Assembly (NCBI GenBank): GCA_030247725.1
Contig: JAOTRT010000007.1
Span: forward strand, 124,001 to 188,000
Source of the DNA: Candidatus Nitricoxidireducens bremensis
GTDB taxonomy: Bacteria > Pseudomonadota > Gammaproteobacteria > Burkholderiales > Rhodocyclaceae
Length of the DNA: 64,000 nt
Direction: 5' to 3'
Each line of letters begins with the position of its first letter. The first letter of the stretch is position 1. The notes beneath the pieces were generated by a model. It saw only the letters and a program-made list of their open reading frames with translations, searched no databases and was not told the DNA's origin. The position numbers and the translations under genes are program-made. Below, piece after piece: positions 48,531-62,077 of this stretch.

Positions 48531-48809
48531 TCAGGGCTGCTTCTGCGGCACCTGGACGAAAATCTCGCCTTCCTTGATGAGGCCCAGTTCGAAGCGGGCC
48601 CGTTCCTCGATGGCTTCGTAGCCCGTCTTGAGGTCGCGCACTTCGGCATCGAGGCCGGCGTTGCGCTGTTCCAGCTTCTGGTTGACCTCCTGCTGGCCCT
48701 TGAGCTGGCGCTCCATGTCCCAGACCCGGAGCCAGCCGCCTTTGCCCAGCCACAGCGGATACTGCAGCAGGACGATGACGGCGGCCAGCACCAGGGTCGG
48801 CCAGCGCAT
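48531..48809 (-). CDS. ftsB: Cell division protein FtsB
   Basis: A 92-residue bitopic divisome protein: a short N-terminus, a TM helix ([17 protein letters not shown]), then a periplasmic coiled coil ([20 protein letters not shown]) and a [20 protein letters not shown] tail. FtsB binds FtsL and FtsQ. The eno-ftsB order is standard for betaproteobacteria, separated here by 12 nt. Confidence 0.93.
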   Translation of the reverse strand: MRWPTLVLAAVIVLLQYPLWLGKGGWLRVWDMERQLKGQQEVNQKLEQRNAGLDAEVRDLKTGYEAIEERARFELGLIKEGEIFVQVPQKQP

Positions 48810-48821
48810 GGACGAGGGAAC

Positions 48822-50423
<1,602 letters not shown>

Positions 50424-50427
<4 letters not shown>

Positions 50428-51254
50428 GCCGCCATGCCGCGCCGTTTGACCAGCGCATCGAGTTCGCGCAGGTCTTCGAGCAGCCCGCGCAGCTTGGGCA
50501 GCGGCCAGGCATTGGGTCCGTCGGACATGGCCTGGTCCGGATCGGGGTGGGTTTCCATGAAGAGGCCGGAAATGCCCACGGCCACGGCCGCCCGCGCCAG
50601 CACCGGCACGAACTCGCGCTGGCCGCCACTCTTGTCGCCCTGCCCGCCCGGCAGCTGCACCGAGTGGGTGGCGTCGAAGACCACGGGGCAGCCCGTCTCG
50701 CGCATGATCGCCAGCGAGCGCATGTCGGACACCAGATTGGTGTAGCCGAAGGAGGCGCCGCGCTCGCAGACCATGAGGTTGTCGGCGTTACCGTTTGCTT
50801 CCCGCGCCTTGGCGATCACGTTCTTCATGTCGCCGGGCGCCATGAACTGGCCCTTCTTGATGTTCACCGGCTTGCCCGAGGCGGCGCAGGCCTGGATGAA
50901 GTCGGTCTGGCGCGCCAGGAAGGCCGGCGTCTGCAGCACGTCCACCACGGCGGCCACGGCCGGCACTTCGGCTTCCGTATGCACGTCGGTCAGCACCGGC
51001 ACGCCGATCTGCTTCCGCACGTCGGCCAGGATGTCGAGGCCCTGCTCCATGCCCAGGCCGCGGAAGGACTTGGAGGAGCTGCGGTTGGCCTTGTCGTAGG
51101 ACGACTTGTAGATGAAGGGAATTTCCAGCGCCGCGCAGATTTCCTTGAGCTGGCCCGCGGTGTCCAGCGCCAGCTGGCGGGACTCGATCACGCAGGGGCC
51201 GGCGATCAGGAACAGGGGCCGGTCGAGGCCGACTTCGAAACCACAGAGCTTCAT
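50424..51254 (-). CDS. kdsA: 3-deoxy-8-phosphooctulonate synthase
   Basis: A 276-residue KDO-8-phosphate synthase, which condenses arabinose-5-phosphate and PEP for lipopolysaccharide. Segments: [34 protein letters not shown], and [18 protein letters not shown], family signatures. ATG at 51254 overlaps hepT by 4 nt, so translation of kdsA is coupled to the toxin gene. Confidence 0.96.
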
Positions 51255-51709
51255 CGCCGAGCCTCCAGACGCCGGGCCAAGCCATCGGCATATGAGCTTG
51301 CCTTCGACACAATCGCCAGTAGATCAGGTGCGAGCTCGGCGATCCCAACATGGATCGCCTCCCGGCTCTCCGCCGCGTAATCATGAGCAATGACATTTCG
51401 CAACTTGCGTATACGGATCAGTTGATCTGCGCTCGACACCCAGCCACGCTTCTCGGCTTGAAAAATACGATCCAGCAATGTCCCGCCGGGCAGCAACTCG
51501 ACATCATCCACCAGCCGCATGACCCGTTGGGTCAAGATATCCGCCAACCGGGCAAAGCGGCTCGACAGCGCCTCCAATCGTTCCAATTCGTCGATATCTT
51601 CGCTACCCGCCAGTCCAGCACAACGTGCCAAAGAAACTTGAAGGTGGTCCGCTGCCTTATTCATGTTGGCAATCTCTTCACGCAACAATTCGACTACATC
51701 GTCGTTCAA
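51251..51709 (-). CDS. hepT: HepT-like HEPN ribonuclease toxin
   Basis: A 152-residue HEPN-domain protein. The RX4HXY motif is visible as RNVIAHDY (about residues 104-111), catalytic in HepT toxins; the Tyr is the residue modified by MntA partners in the Shewanella system. Helical sequence before it includes [16 protein letters not shown]. The G+C content is lower than in pyrG and kdsA, suggesting transfer. It overlaps both neighbours by 4 nt (mntA and kdsA). Confidence 0.88.
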   Translation of the reverse strand: MNDDVVELLREEIANMNKAADHLQVSLARCAGLAGSEDIDELERLEALSSRFARLADILTQRVMRLVDDVELLPGGTLLDRIFQAEKRGWVSSADQLIRIRKLRNVIAHDYAAESREAIHVGIAELAPDLLAIVSKASSYADGLARRLEARR

Positions 51710-51987
51710 AGCCTGACTCCTGTCGAAATCGCAATACGTGCAAACGGACGGCTCAGATCGGGGGCCACCACGAGATCGATCTTCCGGTCACCCAGCTGTT
51801 TGAACAGATCGACGAGAATATCGAGCTTCTTCATGAGGTCAATCCTCTCCGACAGAACCAGCAGGTCAATGTCTCCACCCCGCGCGCTGTCGTCGACCCG
51901 CGAACCGAACAGATAGACCTCGGCCTCCGGATCACGGGTACCGATGGCACCCTTGATGGCTTGTCGTTCGACCTCGGAGAGGCGCAT
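51706..51987 (-). CDS. mntA: MntA-like nucleotidyltransferase antitoxin
   Basis: A 93-residue minimal nucleotidyltransferase. The catalytic signature GS-X9-DXD is seen in YLFGSRVDDSARGGDIDLLV. A later Asp strand is KIDLVVAPD. In type VII toxin-antitoxin systems this enzyme adenylylates HepT and inactivates it. It starts only 4 nt after the pyrG stop and overlaps hepT by 4 nt. Confidence 0.9.
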   Translation of the reverse strand: MRLSEVERQAIKGAIGTRDPEAEVYLFGSRVDDSARGGDIDLLVLSERIDLMKKLDILVDLFKQLGDRKIDLVVAPDLSRPFARIAISTGVRL

Positions 51988-51991
51988 GGCC

Positions 51992-53655
<1,664 letters not shown>

Positions 53656-53730
53656 GCGAAAACCGGTTGCCGCCGTAGGGTCGGCGGCACGGTCGTCGTG
53701 CCATGGCGCAGCCGCCGGGAAGCCGGCCGA

Positions 53731-56700
53731 TCAGGTCGCCGCATCCCCCGCCGTCTTGCGGGCGAGCCATTTCAGGAGACGCGCCACCAGCTCTTCCGGC
53801 ACCACCGGCTTGGCGAGGAAATCGTTCATGCCGGCGGCCAGGCAGCGGTTGCGATCCTCGGCAAAGGCATTCGCCGTCATCGCCAGGATCGGTACCCGGG
53901 CGCCGTTCGGCAACCGGCGGATGCGGTGCGTCGCCTCCAGGCCGTCCAACTGCGGCATCTGCATGTCCATCAGGATCAGGTCGTAGTCGCTGCGCGCCGC
54001 CAGCTCCACGGCTTCCTGGCCGTCGACGGCCATGTCCAGCACGAGGCCGAACTCCTTGAACAGGTCGGCCATCACCTCGCGGCAGATGGGATCGTCCTCC
54101 GCCAGCAGCACCCGGCGCCCGCCATGGTCCCGCCGCAACACCGCCTCCAGGGCCTCGCCGGGCTCGACGGCGCGCGCCTTGACGCCGCCGCCGCCCTTGC
54201 GCAGGCGGGCGGTGAACCAGAAGGTGCTGCCGACGCCGGGCCGGCTGCTCACGGCCGCATCGCCGCCCATGAGCCGCGCTAGCTTGCGGGTGATGGCCAG
54301 GCCCAGCCCGGTGCCGCCGAACCGGCGCGTCACCGTGTTGTCGGCCTGCTCGAAGGCCGAGAACAGCTTGGGAATCGCATCGGCGTCGATGCCGATGCCC
54401 GTGTCCTCCACCTCGAAGCGCACCAGCACGCTGTCGCCGGACTCCTCCTCCACCCGGCTGCGCAGGGTGATGGAACCGGTCTCGGTGAATTTGACGGCAT
54501 TGGTGACGTAGTTGAGCAGGGCCTGCTGCAGGCGGGTCGGATCGCCGACCAGCGGGCCGGGGATCGGCGCGGTCTCCAGCGCCAGGCGCAATCCCTTCGT
54601 CTGGGCGCGGTCCCGCAGCATGGCCGCCACATCGGCAACGATGCGGTTCACCTCCACCGCGGTCTCTTCGAGGATGAACTTGCCGGCCTCGATCTTCGAC
54701 AAATCGAGGATGGCGTTGATGATCTCCAGCAGATGCTGCCCCGCCACCTCGATCTTGCCGAGCCGGTCGGCCTGTTCCGGCGTCACGCCGGCGCGACGGA
54801 TCAGGTGGGCCATGCCGGTGATGGCATTCAGCGGCGTGCGTATCTCGTGGGACATGTTGGCGAGGAAGGCAGTCTTGGCGACGTTGGCCGCCTCGGCGGC
54901 CTCCTTGGCCCGCAGCAGCGCCAGCTCGGCCTCCTTGCGCTTGCTGATGTCGGTAACGAAGGAGATGAAGCGGCCTTTGTCGTCCTCGTCCCCGCGGTGG
55001 TAATAGACGGCCATCTCGACCGGCACCACATGGCCGTGGCGGGTGAGCTGCGTCGTCTCGAACTGGAGGAAGGCCTTGCTGCGGATCTCCTCCGATATCC
55101 GGGCAAAGGCCTCGGCGGGAAAATTCGGATCGATGTCGGGAATGCGCAGCTGCAGCATCTCGGCCACCGTGTAGCCGAGCAACTGCGCGGCATAGCGGTT
55201 CACATAGAGGATGCGGCCGGTGTCCACATCCACCCAGTGGATGCCGATGCCGACGCTTTCCATGGCGAACTGGGTATCGGCGAGCCGCTGGTTGGCGGCG
55301 CGCAATTCCTCGGTCCGTTCCCGCACCAGTTCCTCCAGGTGCAGACGATGCCGACCGAGCTCCTCCTGGGCGGCCTTGATGTCGGTGATGTCCAGGCAAT
55401 GGCCCACATAGCCGACAAAGCCGCCGTCGTGGTCGTAGCGGGGCGTCCCCTCGTCCACGATCCAGCGGTACTCGCCGTCGTGACGGCGCAGACGGAAAAC
55501 CAGGCTGAACTTTTCGCGCCGGTCGAAGGCGGCCTCATAGGTGGCCCGGCAGTGCCCGTAGTCGTCGGGATGCACGCCGGCCGCCCAGCCGTAGCCCTCC
55601 TCCTGCGGCAGCGTGCGCCCGGTGAAGCGGAGCCAGGGCTGGTTGAAGTAGAAGCACCCCCGGTCCAGGCCGGCCATCCAGATCAGCACCTGGCCGTTGT
55701 CGGCAACGGCCTTGTAGAACTCCTCCCGGCTGCGGACCGCCGCCACCGTCTGCTCGCGCTCGGTGATGTCGTGGGCCAGGCCGAGGACGCCGAGGACATG
55801 GCCGGCGGCATCGTAGATGGGCGTCTTGGTGGTCTCGAAACGGCCGCGATAGCCGTCGGCGGCGAAGGTCAGCCATTCCTCGTTCACCGTCGGAATACCG
55901 GCCCTGATGGCGGCCTGGTCGTTGGCGCGGAAGAAGTCGGCCTGCTCCGCATCGACAAAGTCGTAATCGTCCCGGCCGACGATGTCGGCCTCCCTGGCGC
56001 CGTACAGCCGTTCGAAGGACCGGTTGCAGGCCAGGTACCGCCCCTGGGAATCCTTGAGCCAGAAGGGTTCGGGAATCGCGGCGATGAGTGCCCGCAGCCG
56101 CGAGCGTTCCACGTCGAGTTCCCGGTAGGGCGCCAGCACGCCGGCGACGAACAGGGCCCGATAGACCATCAGGTAGGCGATGGCCTTGTAGACATGGCCG
56201 AGCAGATTGAAGACATCCGTCACGTCCGCATAGAGCATGAAGAACATCTCGGCCAGCCCCTGGGTCCAGGCGGCGGCGGCCAGCCACTTGAGATTCGCCT
56301 TGCGGGAGCTGCGGCCCTTCAGCAGCAGCAGAACCGCCGCCATGCCGTAGAGGAGCGCAAGGAAATACTCGGCGCCGATCTTGAAGGTCGTCAGTCCCTG
56401 CCCCGGCAAGAAGGTGCGCGGCAGCCACTCGGCACGGTAAAGTCCCACCCACCAGACCAGGGCCGTCAGCGCCGCAGCGCCTGTCATGGCGCCATAGCAG
56501 CGGACGGGCGACCAGCGCCGGGCGGGCGTGACGGCCACCGCCAGCAGCACCAGGGCGGCCACGTAGCGGCCGGCAAGCCAGAAGTTGATGGCCTTCTCCG
56601 GTCCGCTGGGCGTCACCATGTCCGGCATGCCGGCGTAGGACAGGGTATGGGCGACATCGATCAGGCAGACGGCCAGGAAGCCCGTGCCGAGCATCATGCG

Positions 56701-56991
56701 GTGGCTGTCCTCGCCCTGCCCGCGCAGGTTCCAGGCCAGTGCGAACACCATGGCCGAAACGGCGATGGAGAACAGTTCGAGAACGGTGTGGAAGGGAATG
56801 TAGGCGGCCGGCGAAGCGAAGAACCGCATCGTCGGCAGGGCCTGGCTCAGGACCAGCAGCACGGTCAGGGCGAGGGCCCAGGCCACCTCCGGTCCCAGCC
56901 AGGGATCGGCCGCGTCCAGCGCCCGGCGCCTGCCGGCGGCAAGGGGCGCATTGGGCGACGGCGGGGCTGGGGTCGGACCAGGGGTCATCAC
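53731..56991 (-). CDS. MASE3 multi-PAS hybrid sensor histidine kinase
   Basis: A 1086-residue inner-membrane hybrid kinase. The MASE3 membrane region covers about 30-290 ([31 protein letters not shown]). Three PAS domains follow (near 305, 430 and 570), the last with [14 protein letters not shown]. HisKA has [15 protein letters not shown] (His about 720); the ATPase has [25 protein letters not shown] and [12 protein letters not shown]. The receiver is intact ([35 protein letters not shown]). No dedicated regulator is adjacent. Confidence 0.94.
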   Translation of the reverse strand: MMTPGPTPAPPSPNAPLAAGRRRALDAADPWLGPEVAWALALTVLLVLSQALPTMRFFASPAAYIPFHTVLELFSIAVSAMVFALAWNLRGQGEDSHRMMLGTGFLAVCLIDVAHTLSYAGMPDMVTPSGPEKAINFWLAGRYVAALVLLAVAVTPARRWSPVRCYGAMTGAAALTALVWWVGLYRAEWLPRTFLPGQGLTTFKIGAEYFLALLYGMAAVLLLLKGRSSRKANLKWLAAAAWTQGLAEMFFMLYADVTDVFNLLGHVYKAIAYLMVYRALFVAGVLAPYRELDVERSRLRALIAAIPEPFWLKDSQGRYLACNRSFERLYGAREADIVGRDDYDFVDAEQADFFRANDQAAIRAGIPTVNEEWLTFAADGYRGRFETTKTPIYDAAGHVLGVLGLAHDITEREQTVAAVRSREEFYKAVADNGQVLIWMAGLDRGCFYFNQPWLRFTGRTLPQEEGYGWAAGVHPDDYGHCRATYEAAFDRREKFSLVFRLRRHDGEYRWIVDEGTPRYDHDGGFVGYVGHCLDITDIKAAQEELGRHRLHLEELVRERTEELRAANQRLADTQFAMESVGIGIHWVDVDTGRILYVNRYAAQLLGYTVAEMLQLRIPDIDPNFPAEAFARISEEIRSKAFLQFETTQLTRHGHVVPVEMAVYYHRGDEDDKGRFISFVTDISKRKEAELALLRAKEAAEAANVAKTAFLANMSHEIRTPLNAITGMAHLIRRAGVTPEQADRLGKIEVAGQHLLEIINAILDLSKIEAGKFILEETAVEVNRIVADVAAMLRDRAQTKGLRLALETAPIPGPLVGDPTRLQQALLNYVTNAVKFTETGSITLRSRVEEESGDSVLVRFEVEDTGIGIDADAIPKLFSAFEQADNTVTRRFGGTGLGLAITRKLARLMGGDAAVSSRPGVGSTFWFTARLRKGGGGVKARAVEPGEALEAVLRRDHGGRRVLLAEDDPICREVMADLFKEFGLVLDMAVDGQEAVELAARSDYDLILMDMQMPQLDGLEATHRIRRLPNGARVPILAMTANAFAEDRNRCLAAGMNDFLAKPVVPEELVARLLKWLARKTAGDAAT

Positions 56992-57076
56992 GATGGAATA
57001 GCGTATCGGCAGGTTCTGGGATAGCGGCCGGGAGGATACTTCAGTTTGCCGCGCCGACCGGCGGCCCAGCCCGCCG

Positions 57077-57619
57077 TCATTTCAGGAACTGCTGGCTCAC
57101 TTCCTTGAAACGCGGCGTGCCCGCCTCGTGCAGCCATTCGAAAGCCACCATCTCGCGGGAGACGATGACGGCGCCGGCCCCGCGCATGCGCTCCAGGGCC
57201 AGGGCCTTGTCGGAGGGCCGGCGGGAGCCGACCGCCTCCTCGACCACATAGACCTCCTTGCCGTTGCGGCGCAGGTCGAGCACCGTCTGCAGCACGCAGA
57301 CGTGGGACTCGGTGCCGCAGACCACCATCTGGCGCCGCTCGTGGCCCGGCAGGGAAGTCAGGCAACGGCCGGCGACGCAGGAGAAATGCATCTTCTCGCC
57401 GACGGCGCCCGCCGGCAGCAGCGCCGCCACATCCACATGGGTCTTGCCGATGCCCTTCGGATACTGCTCGGTGGCCATCACGGGCACGTCGAGCTTCTGG
57501 GCGACCTTGACGAGCCACTGGACGTGTTCCAGCACCCGCTGCCAATCGTGGATGTGGGGCAGCAGTCGTTCCTGAACATCCACCACCAACAGGGCGGAAT
57601 CGTGGGCAGTCATCAGCAT
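57077..57619 (-). CDS. Isochorismatase-family hydrolase
   Basis: A 180-residue cysteine hydrolase. Triad regions: [13 protein letters not shown] (Asp), [13 protein letters not shown] (Lys), and [20 protein letters not shown] (Cys). The closest subgroup by pattern is the YcaC-like type, with unknown substrate. It is divergent from the DsrC-like gene, 141 nt away. Confidence 0.87.
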   Translation of the reverse strand: MLMTAHDSALLVVDVQERLLPHIHDWQRVLEHVQWLVKVAQKLDVPVMATEQYPKGIGKTHVDVAALLPAGAVGEKMHFSCVAGRCLTSLPGHERRQMVVCGTESHVCVLQTVLDLRRNGKEVYVVEEAVGSRRPSDKALALERMRGAGAVIVSREMVAFEWLHEAGTPRFKEVSQQFLK

Positions 57620-57697
57620 GGCGATCTCCTCTCGAACGGGGCGAATATAGCATTCGTACGACGCGGCCCATGGCGTCGCCGGACGCGCCCGCGTCCC

Positions 57698-57726
57698 TTG
57701 ACTTTGTCCCGGCGGGGAGCTTTATT
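57698..57726 (+). promoter_or_regulatory. Sigma-70-type promoter of the DsrC-like operon
   Basis: TTGACT (57698-57703) and TTTATT (57721-57726) with a 17-nt spacer. The -35 matches five of six consensus bases and the -10 four of six. Transcription would begin near 57733, inside the palindrome. Confidence 0.6.
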
Positions 57727-57737
57727 ACTAGAGTAAT
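57724..57737. promoter_or_regulatory. Palindromic operator candidate
   Basis: ATTACT-AG-AGTAAT is a perfect 6-bp dyad that overlaps the -10 element and start point; a further TTACTC follows at 57738-57743. The position suggests repression by a dimeric regulator. The regulator family is not known. Confidence 0.5.
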
Positions 57738-57760
57738 TTACTCAACCAAAGGAGGCCGCC

Positions 57761-58129
57761 ATGCACGACATCAACCAAACCATGGCCGATCCGCGCCAGG
57801 CCCTGTTGGAGCAGGAAAACCATCTGGCCGAGCTGGACGCCCGCTGGTCGCCCCGGCTGGCCGCGCGCCTTGCTGCCGAAGCGGGGCTGGAACTGGAGGA
57901 GGATCACTGGGTGGTGATCTTCCACCTGCGGGAACGCTTCCGCGAACTCGGCCCGGACTGGACCGCAAGACAGATGACGCGGGAACTCGAACGGAACTTC
58001 GCCGCCGCCGGCGGACGCCGCTTCCTCTACGGCCTGTTCCCCCACGGCCCCCTGGCCCAGGCCTGCCGGTTGGCCGGCCTGCCCTTACCCCACGGTACCC
58101 TCAGCGCCTCTTTCGGCAGCGTCCATTGA
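57761..58129 (+). CDS. DsrC/TusE-family protein lacking the C-terminal Cys
   Basis: A 122-residue DsrC/TusE-like protein. HWVVIFHLRERFRELGPDW and FLYGLFPHGPLAQACRLAGL are family hallmarks. DsrC carries two Cys on a flexible C-terminal arm, ten residues apart, the last penultimate; here the internal Cys (QAC) is kept, but the arm reads GLPLPHGTLSASFG, with Thr where the second Cys is expected, and extends further. That would remove the trisulfide/disulfide chemistry. Strong GGAGG before the ATG; paired with the reductase gene. Confidence 0.84.
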   Translation: MHDINQTMADPRQALLEQENHLAELDARWSPRLAARLAAEAGLELEEDHWVVIFHLRERFRELGPDWTARQMTRELERNFAAAGGRRFLYGLFPHGPLAQACRLAGLPLPHGTLSASFGSVH

Positions 58130-58148
58130 GCGGCGTCCAAGGCAGCCC

Positions 58149-58946
58149 ATGAACGCCGTCTCGACGCCCGAAACCACCGCCCTGGACGGGCCTGCCGCCG
58201 GGAAGTGGCAGGCCGTCGCCATCGAAGGGATGCGGCACTGGACGCCGGTCCTGCGTTCCTTCCGCATCCCGCGCCCGCCGGGTTTCCGCTTCGTGCCGGG
58301 CCACTACGCCCGGCTCGGCCTCGACGACGGCACGGGGAAGCCGGTCTGGCGCCCCTTCTCCATGGTGTCGGGGCCGGACGACGACTTCCTGGAATTCGTC
58401 GTCGTCCTGGTGCCCGGCGGGGAATTCTCCGAACGCCTGCGCAGCCGGCAGGCGGGCGACGAAATCCTGGTCGAGAAGCTGAGCCTGGGCTTTCTCACCC
58501 TGGACCAACTGGCGCCGGGACGGGACCTGTGGCTGCTGGCGAGCGGCACCGGCATCGGCCCCTTCGTCTCCCTCCTGCGGGACGGGCGCACCTGGCGCAG
58601 CTTCGAGCGCCTGGTGCTGGCCCACAGCGTGCGCCGCGGGGACGATCTGGCCTACCGGGAGGAAATCGCCGCCCTGCCCGGCACCCGGGACGGCCGCCTG
58701 CGCTACCTGCCCGTGGTGACGCGGGAAACCCTGCCCGGCGCCCTGAACGCCCGCCTGCCGCAACTCTTCGCCGACGGCGAACTGCAGCGGGCCGCCGGCC
58801 TGGAGATCGACGTCGCCCGCTCCCGCGTCATGGTCTGCGGCAATCCGGAACTGACGCGGGAAATGCGCGCCCTGCTGGCGGCGCGGGGCTTCCAGCCCGG
58901 CCGGCGCGGCGTGCCGGGCCAGATGGCCTTCGAGAAGTACTGGTAG
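58149..58946 (+). CDS. fpr: Ferredoxin-NADP(+) reductase
   Basis: A 265-residue FAD enzyme that moves electrons between NAD(P)H and ferredoxin or flavodoxin. FAD site WRPFSMVSGPDD; NAD(P) site ASGTGIGPFVSLL and MVCGNPELTREMR; the C-terminus ends FEKYW. It is 19 nt after the DsrC-like gene and probably in the same transcript. An Fpr-type name fits, but substrate preference is not certain. Confidence 0.9.
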   Translation: MNAVSTPETTALDGPAAGKWQAVAIEGMRHWTPVLRSFRIPRPPGFRFVPGHYARLGLDDGTGKPVWRPFSMVSGPDDDFLEFVVVLVPGGEFSERLRSRQAGDEILVEKLSLGFLTLDQLAPGRDLWLLASGTGIGPFVSLLRDGRTWRSFERLVLAHSVRRGDDLAYREEIAALPGTRDGRLRYLPVVTRETLPGALNARLPQLFADGELQRAAGLEIDVARSRVMVCGNPELTREMRALLAARGFQPGRRGVPGQMAFEKYW

Positions 58947-58952
58947 CCGGCC

Positions 58953-61900
58953 TCAGCAGAAATCCCGGCTCGCCGTCGGCAGCCGGCCCAGCAGATCCGT
59001 GTGGTCCAGGAGCCGCTTGGCGATCAGGTGCACCACCTCGCCCTCCCGGCTCAGCACCCCCAGCACCCCCAGCAACCGCCCGCCCAGCAACTCGCGGCGC
59101 TGGGCTTCGGCCAGCTTCGGATGGACGATCACGTTGGCGAGCCCCGTCTCGTCCTCCAGGGTCAGGAAGATCACGCCGGCCGCCGTGCCCGGCCGCTGGC
59201 GGCAGGTGACGATGCCGGCGGCCCGTGCCGGCCGGTTGTGCTCCAGCTCCCGCAGGGCGGCGGCGCTGGAATAGCGCCAGCGGTCCAGGTGGCGGCGCAG
59301 CAGGGACAGGGGATGGCGCCCGAGGGTGAGCCCCAGGCGCCCGTAGTCGGCCACCAGGTCCTCGCCCTCCGTGGGCGCCGGCAGGGCCGCGGGCGCCTCG
59401 GCGGCCGGCGCGTCGAACAGCAGGTCCCGCTGCACCGGCACGGCCGCCGCGGCCCAGGCCGCCTGGCGGCGATGCCCCGCCAGGGCCGCCAGGGCGCCCG
59501 CGTCGGCCAGGCAGTCCAGCTCGGCCCGCGACAGGGACGCCCGCCCCGCCAGGTCCCCCACGTGGGCAAAGGGCGCCGCCCGCCGCGCCGCGGCGATGCG
59601 TTCCCCCGCCTCCCGGCCGAGACCCTTGACCCGATGCAGGCCCAGGCGCACGGCCCGGCGCTCCGCCGGCCCCTCCCGAACCGGCTCCAGCGTCGTTTCC
59701 CAGTCGCTCGCCGTCGCATCCACGGACCGCACTTCCACGCCGTGGCGACGCGCGTCCTGCACCAACTGGGAAGCCGAATAGAAACCCATGGGCTGGGCGT
59801 TGAGCAGGCCGACGAGAAACGCCGCCGGCTCGTGGCGCTTGAGCCAGGCCGACACATACACCAGCAGCGCGAAGCTCGCCGCGTGGGATTCGGGAAAGCC
59901 GTATTCGCCGAAACCCTCGATCTGCTTGAACAGGCTTTCCGCGAACTCCGGCGCATAGCCCCGCGCCGCCATGCCCGCCAGCAGCTTGTCGCGGAAGGGC
60001 GCGAGCCCGCCCTTGCGCTTCCAGGCCGCCATGGCGCGGCGCAACTGGTCCGCCTCGCCGGGCGTGAAGCCCGCCGCGACGATGGCGAGCTGCATGGCCT
60101 GCTCCTGGAAGATGGGCACCCCCAGGGTGCGCTCCAGCACGCCGCGCACCGCCTCGGACGGATAGCTCACCGGCTCCTTGCCCTGGCGTCGCCGCAGGTA
60201 GGGATGGACCATGTTGCCCTGGATGGGCCCCGGCCGCACGATGGCCACCTCCACCACCAGGTCGTAGAAGCGCCGGGGCCGCAGGCGCGGCAGCATGGCC
60301 GTCTGGGCCCGGGACTCCACCTGGAAGACGCCCATGCTGTCGGCCCGGCAGAGCATGGCGTAGACCGCCGGGTCCTCGGGCGGAATGTCGGCCATGGCGA
60401 AAGGCGTGCCGCGCCTGGCCGACACCCACTCCAGCGCCCGCCGGATCGCCGAGAGCATCCCTAAGGCCAGCACGTCCACCTTCATGAGGCCGAGGGCGTC
60501 GATGTCGTCCTTGTCCCACTGGATCACGCTGCGGTTCTCCATGCGGGCGTTCTCGATGGGCACCAGCCGGTCCAGCCGGCCCCGGCTGATGACGAAGCCC
60601 CCCACGTGCTGGGAAAGATGGCGCGGAAAACCCTTCAACTCCCGCGCCAGGGCCATCCACTGGCGCACCTGCGGGCTGGCCGCCTCCAGCCCCACCGCGG
60701 CGAAGCGCGCGGGCCATTGCTCGGGCTTGTCCCACCAGGCCAGGTTGGCCGTCAGGGCGTCGATGCGGTCGATGTCGATGCCCAGGGCCCGCCCCGTGTC
60801 CCGCAGGGCCGAGCGGCTGCGGTAGCAAATCACGGTGGCCGCCAGGGCCGCCCGCTCGCGGCCGTACTTGGCGTAGATGTACTGCACCACCTCCTCGCGC
60901 CGCTGGTGCTCGAAATCCACGTCGATGTCCGGCGGCTCGTTGCGCTCCTTCGAGATGAAGCGCTCGAAGAGCATGGAAGCCCGCGCCGGGTCCACCTCCG
61001 TGATGCCCAGGGCGTAGCACACCGCCGAATTGGCCGCCGAGCCGCGCCCCTGGCACAAAATGCCGCGGCGCCGGGCGAAAGCCACGATGTCGTACACCGT
61101 GAGGAAATAGGCCTCGTAGGCCAGCTCGCCGATCAGGGCCAGCTCGTGCGCCACCTGGGCCCGCACCTTCGCCGGTACCCCGGCCGGGTAGCGCCGCGCC
61201 AGGCCCGACTCCACCTCGGCCCGCAGGTAGCCGGCCGGCGTCTGCCCCGGCGGCACCACCTCCTCCGGATACTCGTAGCGCAGCTCGTCGAGGGAAAACG
61301 TACAGCGCGCCGCCACCGCCAGCGTCTCGGCCAGCAGTTCCGGCGGATAGAGGCGCCCCAGGGTCAGCCGGGGCCGCAGGTGCCGCTCGCCGTTGGCGAA
61401 CAGGGCCGCGCCGGCCCGGTCCACCGAAGTCCGCAAGCGCAGGGCCACCAGGGCATCCTGCAGGGGCCGGCGCCCCCGCGCGTGCATATGCACATCGCCC
61501 GCCGCCACGAGCGGCAGGCCATAGCGGGAAGACAGGCCCCGCAGCCGCTCCAGCCGCGCCCCGTCGTCCGCCGCCAGGAAGCGCCCGTAACCGATCCACG
61601 CCCGCCCGGCGAAGCGCTCCGCCAGCCAGCGGGCATCCTCATCCGCCGCATCGGCCGGCACAATCCACAGGACCAGGCAGTCCGGCACCCCGCCGCCGTC
61701 CCAGCCGTCCAGGTCGCCGCGGGTCAGCGCATAAGCCCCCTTCCCCGCCCGCCGCCGCCCCAGGGTGACCAGGGCGGAAAGGTTGCCGTAGCCCGCCCGG
61801 TTGCAGGCCAGCAGCACCAGCCGCAGCCCGTCGGAAAGCACCAGCTCCGTGCCCACCAGCAGCTTGAGCCCGGCCGCCTTCGCCGCCAGATGGGCCCGCA

Positions 61901-62048
61901 CGATGCCGGCGAAGGAACACTCGTCCGTGATCGCCAGGGCCCCGTAACCCAGCTCCGCCGCCCGCGCCGCCAGCTCCTCCGCATGGGAGGCCCCGCGCAG
62001 GAAGCTGAAGTTGGAAACGCAATGAAGCTCGGCGTAGTCGGGCAGCAT
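58953..62048 (-). CDS. dnaE2: Error-prone DNA polymerase DnaE2 (ImuC)
   Basis: A 1031-residue C-family polymerase for translesion synthesis. The PHP domain begins YAELHCVSNFSFLRGASHAE; the polymerase active-site Asp are in NEPPDIDVDFEHQRREE. A helix-hairpin-helix and an OB-fold (IVTCRQRPGTAAGVIFLTLE) close the protein. The family start is usually M(L)P before YAELHC, which favours the ATG at 62048; a GTG at 62060 would add four residues. Its usual SOS partners imuA and imuB are absent here; instead it follows intI on the same strand, with 17-29 nt between depending on start. Confidence 0.94.
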   Translation of the reverse strand: MLPDYAELHCVSNFSFLRGASHAEELAARAAELGYGALAITDECSFAGIVRAHLAAKAAGLKLLVGTELVLSDGLRLVLLACNRAGYGNLSALVTLGRRRAGKGAYALTRGDLDGWDGGGVPDCLVLWIVPADAADEDARWLAERFAGRAWIGYGRFLAADDGARLERLRGLSSRYGLPLVAAGDVHMHARGRRPLQDALVALRLRTSVDRAGAALFANGERHLRPRLTLGRLYPPELLAETLAVAARCTFSLDELRYEYPEEVVPPGQTPAGYLRAEVESGLARRYPAGVPAKVRAQVAHELALIGELAYEAYFLTVYDIVAFARRRGILCQGRGSAANSAVCYALGITEVDPARASMLFERFISKERNEPPDIDVDFEHQRREEVVQYIYAKYGRERAALAATVICYRSRSALRDTGRALGIDIDRIDALTANLAWWDKPEQWPARFAAVGLEAASPQVRQWMALARELKGFPRHLSQHVGGFVISRGRLDRLVPIENARMENRSVIQWDKDDIDALGLMKVDVLALGMLSAIRRALEWVSARRGTPFAMADIPPEDPAVYAMLCRADSMGVFQVESRAQTAMLPRLRPRRFYDLVVEVAIVRPGPIQGNMVHPYLRRRQGKEPVSYPSEAVRGVLERTLGVPIFQEQAMQLAIVAAGFTPGEADQLRRAMAAWKRKGGLAPFRDKLLAGMAARGYAPEFAESLFKQIEGFGEYGFPESHAASFALLVYVSAWLKRHEPAAFLVGLLNAQPMGFYSASQLVQDARRHGVEVRSVDATASDWETTLEPVREGPAERRAVRLGLHRVKGLGREAGERIAAARRAAPFAHVGDLAGRASLSRAELDCLADAGALAALAGHRRQAAWAAAAVPVQRDLLFDAPAAEAPAALPAPTEGEDLVADYGRLGLTLGRHPLSLLRRHLDRWRYSSAAALRELEHNRPARAAGIVTCRQRPGTAAGVIFLTLEDETGLANVIVHPKLAEAQRRELLGGRLLGVLGVLSREGEVVHLIAKRLLDHTDLLGRLPTASRDFC

Positions 62049-62077
62049 GGCCGCCGTCACTCTTCAACCCGGATCAC

